A program made the position numbers and the translations under genes. The notes under the pieces were generated by a model, which worked only from the letters and a program-made list of their open reading frames with translations, ran no database searches and was not told the DNA's origin. Positions 18,892 through 29,800 of a stretch of 64,000 bases of DNA are shown in pieces. Every line of letters begins with the position of its first letter. Positions within the stretch are counted from its first letter, which is position 1. This DNA comes from Aurelia coerulea (lineage: Eukaryota > Cnidaria > Scyphozoa > Semaeostomeae > Ulmaridae), in NCBI GenBank assembly GCA_039566865.1, contig CM076960.1:4588001-4652000 (forward strand). Reading direction: 5' to 3'.

Positions 18892-19312
18892 ACACGTTTT
18901 TTTTATAAGAAACTAGTTTATAAGAAACTAGTACTACGATGACCAAAAATTTAAGAATCTCTAGTACTACGCTCAAGAACAGTTAAGAAACTCTAAAACT
19001 TTATTTCTGTATGTCTCTCTTATTCTATGTCTCTCTAACAAAGGTACATTCGTCTTTTCTTGACTTTTAACTGCAAAATTGGTAAATTTTTGCCTTGATG
19101 TGCATAGCTTCTTCTTCATGACAATGTCAATGCAAAATGGAAGCCCTGTCTCAAAAAGAAGGCTCAACTTCGAACAATACCGCAATTTTAGACCCAAAAA
19201 ATAAGAAACTAATTAAGAATTTTTTACTACTAAAACACTGTAATTTTCATGCGAAATTAAGAAACTTTTAGTACTAAGTGATGATCCAAGTTTCTTATAA
19301 AAAAAACGTGTA
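18892..19312. mobile_element. AAGAAAC-family element, copy 2
   Basis: TIRs acacgttttttttataagaaa and its complement at the right end. It has the same interior order as 951-1350: two ataagaaacta words, the tagtactacg phrase, and a final taagaaacttttagtacta. Confidence 0.8.
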
Positions 19313-19617
19313 TTAGAGAGTCCCGATCATCGACAGCTTTCAAAAAAGAATTTGGAACAATAGAGTGTGATTGTGATTTCGTTAAATGATTATTTCTGTC
19401 TTAGTTTTTATTTAACTTATATTTACTTTGAAATGTTCTTGGTACACTGTAACATACACTTATGATATTTCTGATAGAGAGTTTGCATCAATTAGCATTT
19501 TACATAGCTATTAGAGTTGTAAGCCAGCTTCAAACCATAGTCACTAGAATGTATTCTAGTGACAATGTTCAAACAAGTTATTCATTATCATCATTGTTAT
19601 AATTTCCAGAACTTTGA

Positions 19618-19853
19618 CATTAAACCAGAGGGGCATTTTACTCCTTTGCAGAAGCGTACGAGATTTTTTCGGAACAAAAGGATTTTTACGGATTTTAGAT
19701 GGATTTTTCTAGCCTGCGTGCAGACTCAAATCCTTGAGTCTGCTCAAATCCTTGAGTCTGCACGCAGGCTAGATTTTTCTTGAAAATAAAAGGATTTTTG
19801 CCTAAGGTGCATGTACAAGATTTTTTGGGAGTGAAATGCCCCTCGATTAAACC
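19618..19853. repeat. Fold-back element with a nested palindromic core
   Basis: Outer arms are inverted (ttaaaccagaggggcatttt against gaaatgcccctcgattaaac). At the centre, tctagcctgcgtgcagactc (19706) meets its exact inverse gagtctgcacgcaggctaga (19752), with a direct tcaaatccttgagtctg repeat between them. Confidence 0.88.
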
Positions 19854-20053
19854 CCGACCCCATAATATGTCTGTAGAAAGTACATTCCATTCCCAGAGTT
19901 TTCGTGCCAAAACCCACCCCAAAACTGCTGCATATCCCCATATGATTGGATGGTGTGGTGAAGTACCCCTGGGGTTGCACACCTCCTGAAAGGTAGCACC
20001 CTTGAAAGTACAAAGGTCTCCCATATAAAACTGAAATTTATTCCTCTTTTCAT

Positions 20054-20436
20054 ACACGTATTTTTTTGTAAGAAACTAAGAATTTGGCCCAATACTGAAA
20101 GTTTCTTAAAATTATCAAATTTTAAGTACTCTGAGTTTCTTACTAGTTTCTTAGGGGTTCCATGCCAATCTTCATGTTCACTATACCTGTTCCCTTCGTG
20201 AACATTGTGAAACAAGGTTTTTAAGCCTTTCCGATGTTTAGACATTACTTAACTACGTTACAAGTAATATGATGTAGGAAATAAGTGAAAGTAAAGTAAA
20301 AATATGTCAAGGATTTCCTTTATGAAAGATAAATAGTTTCTTAACTTATATTTTGCCAGTACTGGAGTTTCTTAATTTTTCGGCGATCTGAGAGTTGAGT
20401 TTCTTATAGGCAGTTTCTTATAAACAAGAAAAGTAG
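20054..20436. mobile_element. AAGAAAC-family element, copy 3
   Basis: Begins acacgtatttttttgtaagaa and ends cagtttcttataaacaag. The motif gtttctta/taagaaac recurs about ten times. Its closest relative is 15467-15870. Confidence 0.7.
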
Positions 20437-20987
20437 TATTTCATTTTATATTTCATACATTTAGCTAAAGGGGACCCAAAAGCGTAACCCTTTATCACAA
20501 ATACTGGCGTTCAAGGGGCCCGATTTCATAGAATGAAAATAAAATTATTTCAAAAGATTACTAAATTGCAAACCAAAAAAGCTAATCCATAATGTCAAAT
20601 ACTACCCTGAGTACCAGAGCCTCAAAATTAGAAGGAAATCAAATAGCAACATTTTGAAACAACGAAACCAAAACACATGCACCCCTTCCCCTTTGGCAAA
20701 CTGAAATAATGCACCCCTTCAAGGAAACTACAAAGTACCCCTTTTGATAAAGCCGAAAGTTGTCAAAACTTCTAGAATAAGCTAATCCATCATTTCGAGA
20801 ACCGTCACTTGAGAAAGCGAAACCAAAGCATCTCTATTGATAGACTATGCACAGGCCCCCAGCCACGAGGCCAGCCTGGTCTGCCCTTTTCAATTTTTTT
20901 CGGCCGTTCACAGGCTAGCTTCCTACTGAGGAAGACAGGAGGATAATTTTATTGAGCCTGGGAGCGAGGTTGTGCACAGGCCCGTCG

Positions 20988-21213
20988 GTACCCTGGGTAC
21001 CAGAGCCTTATTAAAAAGTTGGGGGACGAAAAGAAAAAAAAAAGAAAAGGAAGGAAAGAAGAAGAGCAGAGCCTTATTAAAAAGTTGGGGGACGAAAAGA
21101 AAAAAAAAGAAAAGGAAGGAAAGAAGAAGAGGCTCCTCTTCTTCTTTCCTTCCTTTTCTTTTTTTTTCTTTTCGTCCCCCAACTTTTTAATAAGGCTCTG
21201 GTACCCAGGGTAG
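20988..21213. repeat. Purine-tract palindrome with a tandem copy
   Basis: A unit beginning agagccttattaaaaagttg and running into gaagaaaaggaag-type purines occurs twice directly (21003 and 21068). It then occurs inverted (21135-21213, ending ctctggtacccagggta). The left outer end is ccctgggtaccagag. The arms match almost exactly. Confidence 0.93.
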
Positions 21214-21478
21214 CCCGTCGGAAGCAGAGGGCTGGAGGAAGGCCCCCCCAATAATTTGGTAAAGTACCTTCCTTTTCCCAGCTGATGGAAATTAAGATTC
21301 AAATTACCAGAATCTGCCAAGCTAACATTTTGATCTTATGCAACTCAGGAATAATCTATATCCATTTAAAAGAGGTCTGGGCACTATTCACGTCATCTTG
21401 TCAAAATCATCATTTTGAAAATGAAATCAAAATAATTGCACGCAAAAGGACAGGAAAAAAACATTTTCTGTTTATCAT

Positions 21479-22737
21479 TTAGGGTAAGATGGGGGTAAAG
21501 TGAACTACGGGGAAATGTGAGCTACAACTACTCAGACTTAGCGCTCTTCCCAAAAAGTAAACATGCAATGATAAAACATGATTTATGCCTTCATTCAAAA
21601 CTGAGGTTACTGATTCAAAGAACTTTGATGAAGCAAGTATATCTACATAGAAAGGATAGTTGACATAGTTGTGGCCATCCCATCACTATGAAATTAGACT
21701 ATTGATAATTATCATAGATTTGTAACTATTTTTGGTTTTATTTCTGGGCGGAGGTTTAGGGTAAAGTGAACTACCTTGAAAATAGTGTTTCTCTTTGTGC
21801 TGATATGGTATTTATATGCAATATATCATTTTTCCAAGTGTTTATTCAAGTATATTCCCATGATTGTTTCACGGACTTGTAATTAGGCCACGCAATCTGA
21901 CTCGAATTCGAGACTTTAAAATAGTTTTTGGTAAATATTTGATTCTGCAAAGATCTTTCTCAAAATAAGTGACCATTTAATTGTAAATTGTTTTACATAT
22001 CTCTCTTGTGAAATTTTGTGGTTTGCTTCGAGGGGCTTCGAGTTTGCATACGAAGAACTCCTTAGATTAGAGTTGCAAATACAGTAAATCATGTTTTAGG
22101 GCTCTACCAGCGTCATTTTGGTTTTATCGAACAATTTGCTAAGTACCTGCACGTATTTTTTTCATAAGAAACCGCTTATAAGAAACGGTACGCTCAATTT
22201 TTCGAAAGTTGAGAAACAACCCTACCTGAATTTGAAAAGCCAAGAAACTTTTGTAATTTGCAGTTTGAATTTTCCCAGCGCACTCAACAATGTTTTGACA
22301 TTGCACAGTTATAGCAGCTGTTCAGACATTATTTTAAGTGCGAACTATGTTGCTTTCTTGTTTTGAGATCTTAAGTAATTTGGGAGCCCTCTTGACAAAG
22401 CTAAATTAACTAACGTAAGAACTTTCGGTTGCAAAGTAGCCCAAAAATTTAAGAAACGGCCTACCTGCCCCGGACCATAGTTTCTTATAATAAAATAAGT
22501 ATATTTCACTTTACCCGGGCCCCGGGAAAGAATTAACTAGCCAGAACGGTCGCCAAAGAAAGCTTTTTTGTGAGACGATAGAAAAAGATAAGATTTGAAA
22601 AATATGTGTGCTGGATAAACTGACCAAAAGACATAATATCAAAACAACGTTAAAAAGTTTGCCCTCAGCCACAATCTCTTTGGGATCTCCTTGAGAAACA
22701 TCAAAAATAGTTCACTTTGCTCCGTCTTCTAGCCAAA
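21479..22737. mobile_element. Large inverted-repeat element, gggtaaagtgaacta ends
   Basis: Left end agggtaagatgggggtaaag with gtgaacta; right end tagttcactttgctccgtct with tctagcc, giving an imperfect ~27-bp TIR. Further gtaaagtgaacta (21762) and ttcactttaccc (22503) copies lie inside. It contains the AAGAAAC element at 22150-22502. Confidence 0.6.
22150..22502. mobile_element. AAGAAAC-family element, copy 4, nested
   Basis: Matches 23681-24074: ataagaaaccgcttataagaa, cagtttgaattttccc, agcagctgttcagacattattt, and the end cggaccatagtttcttataa. Inserted within the gggtaaagtgaacta element. Confidence 0.75.
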
Positions 22738-23680
22738 CACGGTTAGGACAGATCTGTTGAGAAACAAGCCAGTTATCGGAATTGGCGATAATGGGTTAAG
22801 GGCGACACTGTCCTATTTGCTGTAACAATTACTGTGACACGCAAATTGATAGGAGGGTTCGTCTCTTAGTAAGACATCAAGAAGCACATGTTTCTGGACA
22901 CACCCAGCGAGATTTTGAAGCGCCTGCCACTAAGCCTCTGTTACTCGCTGTAAATTTCGCATGCAAATTCAATCAAGTTAGATAAATTATTTACAAATTC
23001 TCTTTTACTCCCGCGCAACACGTCTTTCTGATTATCAAGCTGAAGTTCCCATGGTCAATGCGATTTGACGTTTCAGGCGGAAAGCTAGCAACTGCAACAA
23101 CGAACAAGGGTCTCAAATCTTTACAGGTTGCTGTGAGTTTTCTTTATTTTTATTGCTAAATTTGTTGTTCCAGTACAACGATAAGAAAGAACCGATTTCA
23201 CCTAAAAGGGTGGCCGATTTCATCTAAAATCTGGAAAAAATAATTTGTGTTTTAGTTTTTATGATATTGTGTTTAATTCTGCTTCTAATGATAGAGAAAT
23301 TATTTGGGATATTTTACTGAACGGCTGCAGTAAAAAGAGTTTCCCAATCATTGTCTGAAGGGTTATACTAACCGTATACTTCGAGAAGCAAGAAAAATGC
23401 TTTCTGCAAAACTGTAACAACGAAGGTAGGAAGTAGGCTATAAATAGTTAGATTGCTAATATCGTGCTTTGGTTCAAAATCTCATGTATTTACAAATACT
23501 TTCCTTCAGTATCTTATTCTCCCTCATATACAAATATTATCAAAATCTGTTTTAAATACTAAACTTAATCACTAATCTCTTATCGTGTATTAACACAATA
23601 CCGTATTGCAAGAAGCTGGAAGGGTATTTTGTGAAACGTGAAAAGTCAATGTTTATTGACGTGAGACGTGAAAACGCTAT
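22738..23680. other. Intergenic, nothing recognised
   Basis: No gene, repeat or RNA was supported in this stretch. Confidence 0.45.
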
Positions 23681-24074
23681 ACACTCATTTTTCTTTTTAT
23701 AAGAAACGGCTTATAAGAAACGGTAGGCTCAATTTTTCGAAAGCTAAGAAACGACCCTACCTGAATTGAAAAAAGCTAAGAAACTTCTGTAATTTTCAGT
23801 TTTAATTTTCCTATCACATTCCAAAAATATGTTGATTGTACAGTTAAAGCAACTGTTTGGACATTATTTTGAGTGCGAATCATGCTATTCACTCGTTTGA
23901 GAGACTTACTAAGTAATTTAGGAGCCCTTTAGACAAGACAATATGAACTCTAAACTTCCGGCAATAAAAATATAAGAAACACGTAAGAAACTTTTGGTAG
24001 CTAATTGACCCAAAAATTTAAGAAACAGCCTACCAGCCGCGGACCTTAGTTTCTTATAAAAAAAAATGAGTGTA
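23681..24074. mobile_element. AAGAAAC-family element, copy 5
   Basis: TIR acactcatttttctttttat against the inverse aaaaaaatgagtgt at the right. The interior parallels 22150-22502 almost word for word. Confidence 0.8.
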
Positions 24075-24469
24075 TTCGTTTCACGTGAAACTGAACATTT
24101 AATTTCCGTGAATCGTGATCCTGACCCCCCTTTACCACCCTCTTGTAATGAATGTGCAAACAAGTTTTGCATCTAGGACAGTATCATACTTCAAGCTCCC
24201 GGCTAAACACCCATGTTTTAACAAAAAGTGCTTCGTCAACAAAAAGAAATTTGCTATTTCTAATTAGCATCCGAAGGTAGTTTTAGAACACTGAGAAGCT
24301 GCCTGTTCAGCGGTTTCTTCGTCTTTCCCGCGGATGTGACTACACTTCGTGATCCTTTAATTACATGGATTTCATGACCCTACTCACTCTACATTTCAAG
24401 TTTGTTACCCCTGTGAACCAAATAAAACATTTGATCATGAAATTTTCTGATGCCCTATAACTAATAGCA

Positions 24470-24983
24470 TAGGATTCAAAGAACTTTAATGAGGCGGTGT
24501 AAAACAAAAAATTTCATGACCATTTTTAACTTGGAAACTTAGAAGAAATGGAAAATTTCGTATCATTTCTGAGGTAAAAAATTGAAACGTCCCCTTCTTC
24601 TTAGTTTCTCAGGAGAAATTGCTAGTTTCTGCCAAATCTCCTCTTCCAACACCGTCGGAAATTCAAAGATTTTTTCAGTGAAGTCTACTACTGCTTTCCT
24701 TGAATTGAATGGTTTCGAAAGAGCTTCAGGCAGTTTGCTATAAGTCTGCTGTGAACATTTTTTTAACCTTTATTAGTTTCAAAGCGATAGCAAGTTTCTT
24801 TTTATTGAAAGACTTCATGAAAGGTTTGAAAAATTCTGTTGCAAGCAGGAATCTGTTGTCTTTCTGGTTTACGATTTAGAAATTTGGTGACTTGACAGCA
24901 GAATTACGGCAAGCCATTAAATTGAAAGGCAGTGATTTTTACATTATCATTTCAAAGATCTGAGCCCTATGCTACACCTTAAT
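24470..24983. mobile_element. Inverted-repeat element, agcatagg...caaa family, copy 1
   Basis: Left end agcataggattcaaagaact with ggcggtgtaaaa; right end ttacatt...caaagatctgagccctatgct. The interior includes tttcagtgaagtctacta and a poly-T stretch. It is diverged. Confidence 0.6.
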
Positions 24984-25007
24984 AGTCCTCGCTTTCATTC
25001 AATTATT

Positions 25008-25471
25008 GTAAACATAGGGCTCAAATCTTTGAAAGGTCGGTGTAAGATTCTGTTGCTGAAAATCTGCCGTGGCAATTTATTGATATCTTGATTATTTTCA
25101 ATATGGCGGCATTTATTAAGTTTGATGCTATGACGTCATCAATTTTCTAAATCCTAAACCAGAAAAGTTACAGATTTCTGCATGCCACCATATTGTAGAC
25201 CTTCATAAACTACGGTTTCTTTGAATTTTATATAATATTACCTCAATCAGTTTAGGATTTACGGTTGTTTAAAGTTTTTCAAAATTTTCTATGCCTTTTT
25301 TAAAAATAACGAAATTGCCGCTATTTTGAAAAATCAAAATATCAAAAAATTTCCAAGGCAGATTTACAGCAAAGTATCATAAGCTCCTTTCAAGCCATCC
25401 AATTCAAAGATGCAAAAGAATTTTACACCGACCTTTTTAAAGATTTGAAAGATTTGAGCCCTATGCTATCA
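25008..25471. mobile_element. Inverted-repeat element, same family, copy 2
   Basis: catagggctcaaatctttga with aaggtcggtgtaa at the left is mirrored by ttttacaccgacctttttaa with gatttgagccctatg at the right. Related copies: 24470-24983, 27588-28110 and the split copy at 39286-40408. Confidence 0.8.
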
Positions 25472-25903
25472 TTGTGTTGTATCTGATTACAGAGGTGACA
25501 GTCAATTACTTCGCTTCTATAGCCAAGCAAAACTCCACCATAAATAAATACCCTTTAGATACATTATAAATATCCTTTGCAAATTCACTCAATTAACGCA
25601 AAATTAGTGCATGTTACTGTGCAAAATTGCAAAATGTTAATTAGTGCCAGTTTCAAGATTACGAAAAATTGACACAATTGCTCTTGCAAGGACACAACGA
25701 ACAAATCAATGTTCACAGTGCATTCTTTGAAACTGTTCCACGCCTTGCTCTTACCACGCTTTGTCATTTACGGGGTGAATGAGAAAACTGTGTCCACTGT
25801 TTCAAAAATCCATCTGCTAAACAGCAAATTTAAAATTCAACGAAGAAATTCACGAAGAATTTCAACACAATAAAAACATGTTCGAAAGAATCAAATGAAT
25901 AGC

Positions 25904-26255
25904 TACCAGGTGTCCCAATAAATTACTCCCGTTCGAAAAATGACGAAAATTCGATTATTGAATAAAATTTTCTTTTTGATCTCTTTTGACACTGGTACAA
26001 AACTATTTAAGGATGGTAAAATGGTTGTTTTCATTACTTGAAGGGTATGAAATAACGCATTGGAAAACCTCATTCTGCGCTATACTCCTTAGGCGATATC
26101 GTTTATCTTGCCTGACCAATCGCAAATCAGCTATTCCTGAAAACTTAATTTGGCCATTGACGTACTTGCCAAAATAGAAATATGAATGTCGGCCTTATTA
26201 TAAAATTTTGGTGATTTTTCAAACAGGAGTAATTGTTTTGGGACACCCCCCGGTA
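25904..26255. mobile_element. TA-flanked inverted-repeat element, taccaggtgtccc family
   Basis: Left end taccaggtgtcccaataaat; right end ...gttttgggacaccccccggta. Subterminal actcccgttc pairs with aacaggagtaat. Related to 4758-5275. It lies downstream of the RASEF stop. Confidence 0.75.
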
Positions 26256-26317
26256 GCAAATTACGAACTTCCAGACGTTTGGATTTGTTTTACTCACACG
26301 GGTGTCTACATCATTTA

Positions 26318-26512
26318 CCTTGCTTTCTGGACATTACTCTTATTTCTCAACGCTGCTAAGACTCTAATTCTAGATTTAGAATGATCACGAACACGAATCA
26401 CTTTGGCCTTGAGTTGATTCTGTTCTAGAACCAGTGACACTGTCCTTGAATCAAGTTTCAGATTAGGTTTTGGCTGTTGGTTTGGATCAGCGTGACTTGA
26501 TTTGGGACACAT
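26318..26512 (-). other. Unassigned exon-like ORF ending at a splice donor
   Basis: A 65-residue ORF starting MCPKSSHADPNQQ is basic and open up to AAAGCAAG followed by gtaaatg, a fair donor. It lies about 200 nt past the RASEF stop on the same strand. It may be spliced 3' UTR, the first exon of another gene, or chance. I recognise no family. Confidence 0.25.
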
Positions 26513-26714
26513 TGTGCAGTAGCAGGACCATAAAAACGAATTTTCACATCACGGCGAATTTCACATCACAACTACTTCTGACCTCTGCTTGAATTCTTCA
26601 ACACCTGAAAGTGTCTCCTGACCGCTGACCTTTCATCTCTCACGTTTGGACCGTCATCCATGAACTATGACCTTTGAACGGAATTGATGCATCAGTTTGC
26701 TCCCATAATGATTT

Positions 26715-26808
26715 CTAGCAGCATCCTGGCTTCTTTTTTTGCTCTGCATTTTCACCAAGCTTCACTCCACCATTCCTAATTTCTTGATCTTCCAAAGACT
26801 GAAGTTTC
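26715..26808 (-). CDS. RASEF: RASEF exon w, C-terminus with prenylation motif
   Basis: 94 nt; residues 971-1000, ending EQKKKPGCC and TAG at 26717-26715. Paired Cys at the end is a Rab-type double geranylgeranylation site. Acceptor tctatgtag. Confidence 0.93.
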
Positions 26809-29800
26809 CTACATAGAAATATTAGAGATATTTGTGATTGAATATATAAAGAAATTGAAACAAGCCAAACCTTTGAGTAAATGTGGAGAGGGAGATCTAT
26901 AACAAAATAAACAGTAAATTCAACTAGACGACGGAGGACATAAAAATGATGGTTAACTGATAGTGGAAAGATTTGAAGAAAACACTTACTAAGCCAGAAT
27001 TTCATTATTTTTTTATCAAAATATAAGATTTTAAATGATAAGCAACGAAATCTCTTAAGAAGCCTTGTCACACACATTTAGCGTAGATAAAGTATAGGTA
27101 ACATGAGTAAAGTAAGATTGAAGTTATGTCACTGTGTTCCTCTACTGTATTCTTCTACCCTGGCCTGGAAGAGCCTTGGCTACGATGCTTTTCTTTGCAA
27201 CTACGTAGGCGCAGTAAGAGCATCGCAGCTAAGGCGCACTAGCAAGCAAGGGTGAATGTTGTAAAACAAAAGGATACAGTTCTAGCTAAGACAAAGCGAC
27301 TTTGCAGCCTCAAGAAGAGAATTCACACCTTAAAGTGAATAACCTGAGATATATAGCGCTTGTCTATAAATAGGACAAAGAAACTCCTAATCCCACTATT
27401 GTTTCCTTTTTGCATGGCTTTCATTCCCCACGAGCTGGATTATCAAATACAATAGGCTATTTATAAATCTATGAGATCTCATCTTTTAACTCAGGATATT
27501 CCCTTTAAACGCAGCCAACCAGAATGCTTTACACTCTCTCTGTTTATTTTGATTTTAATGAGTTCATTCAAGAGGTGTGAAATCTAGCATAGGTTCCAAA
27601 TCTTTAAAAAGGCTGGTGTAAAATTGAGTGACCTATTTCTTTGTACTGAATGACTTCAAAGAAACTTTTCCTATTTCTCTATAATTCTACCGTTGGACTT
27701 TTCTGAAATCTTAAATATTTTCAGAGTTGGAGTGTTTTCTTCTTTTTCAGGCATTAAAGAAAAATTTTCAAAAAAACTTAAAACCATCGTAATTTCTAAA
27801 CTGTTTGACGCAACATGAAGTAATTTCGAAGAAAACCATAGTTTATGAATGCCTACAATATGGTATCAAGTAAAAGTCTGTCATTCATCTAGTTTATGAT
27901 TTAGAAATTTGATGACGTCACACCCTCAAATGAGCTGAAATGTAGAATACGCTGTAATTTTGAAAAATATTCAAAATTTCAGGAAAGTCCAACGGTAGAA
28001 TTATAAATAAGTATCTAAAGTTTCTTTCAAGCCATTCAGTCAGAAGAAATAGGTCATTCAATTTTACACCCACCTTTTTACGCCGAGCTAAAGATTTGGA
28101 ACCTATGCTGTGAAATCTATTCTAAAGAAAGGCAAATAGCTTTATCGTTACGGAATCCTGAATCTTTTGTCATACTAAATCTGCATTTGCAGCACGAGCG
28201 AGGTAATTAGGCAATTGTAGGAAGAAAGGACACCATAGAGGAACACAGTCATATGAATTCAATCGGTACATTTTACCAACAAACTCAATCGTGTTTTATG
28301 ACCCATGAAGCCAATGAATAAAGAAAGTAACATATCTGCTTTTTACTACCTAACTTACATACTTTCATACTCAACTTACATACTTTACTACATAACTTAC
28401 AACTTATTTTTGGTACTGTCATACAAAAAGAAGAAAGTTAGCTGAAATGCTCAAATTTCCCAAGAAGGAAGAAGGGAAAAAGGAAAACTTGAGCATTAAG
28501 GTATAAGGGGAGTTGCCCTGGAATGCTTCCGCTCCTGTTTCAATGGTAGAACTCACCGAGTTTTCGTTGGAGGTCAACACTCCAACAAAGCAAGGGAAAA
28601 GAGCAGAAAGAAATGAAGGAAGGGACGGAAAGGGACGGTAAAGAAACTAAGAGAGTAAGAAAATGGGGGGTAGAATCGAGCAATATATTGGGAAAGAAGA
28701 AGAAAATGTGTACGAAGAAACTAAGGTCCTACCTTGCTACCAGGAAGAAATTCTGTTTTGAGCACTGTACAACAGTGTATTTGCTTCTAAATGCAATTTC
28801 ATTTACTAATATTTCCCTGCTAAGTTTCTGTGCAAAAGTGATTCTGTGAAAAGATTTTAGATCGACTCTAACTGAGTAAAGTCGAACAGAATGACAGAAT
28901 ATCACTAAAACGCTGTTTACCTTGCAAGCTTTAACACGGCTTCGCTGATGTTGTTATTATTGCGAGCACTTGTTTCGATGAAAAATGCATCGATTTCCTG
29001 CAAGAAAACAATACCATTTTGAAAAAAATGAACAAGCTAAAGCTTTACACTATCAGCCATTGATTCTATATGCGTTTTTGTTTCTCATTTAACTAAAGTT
29101 CAAGTTGAAAATTATAAGAAGTGTACCAGAAAAAATATATACACATTTGGTTGGGTACATCGATGAGAATTTAGCTTTAATCAATGGTTGATCAATTTCA
29201 ACATTTCTTCGATAGTTAACTTGAACATGGATACCTCATTTGCTGATATATAGGTGCTTTGACAGCGGAAATATAAGCGTTAAAAGTTCAAACTTGCCTC
29301 CAAGTACAAACCAGACTTTTGGCATTTTGGCCTAAGCAAATTCCTGCAGCATATCGAAATTTAAAATTGAAACTAAAAGAAACACGAAGCAATCGCACAA
29401 TGGGTGATTGCTAGCAAACAGAATATAATGTGATCTAAATTTCAATCCAATTTTATAAAGGTAATTGTTTATTTATTCGCTTGCTTCCAGATTTTGCTAG
29501 GCCAAAGTGCCAAAGCTCTGGTTTGGATGTGGACGCATATTTGAACTTTCAAAATTAATATTTCAACACTTAAAGCGCCAATATCAACAAACGACACATT
29601 TATGTTCGAGTTAACAATCGATGAATAATTTGAAATTGACTAGCCATTGATTGAAGCAACTTCTTATCACTGGACCCAATTAAATCTGTATGCTTTTATC
29701 TGGGACAACCAGTAGCTTCTGAATTTGGTCGTCATTTCTCCGTTATTCAATTTTTTAGAGATTAATGTGGCTCGAAATTTGACTGTCGCTATTTTCTGAC

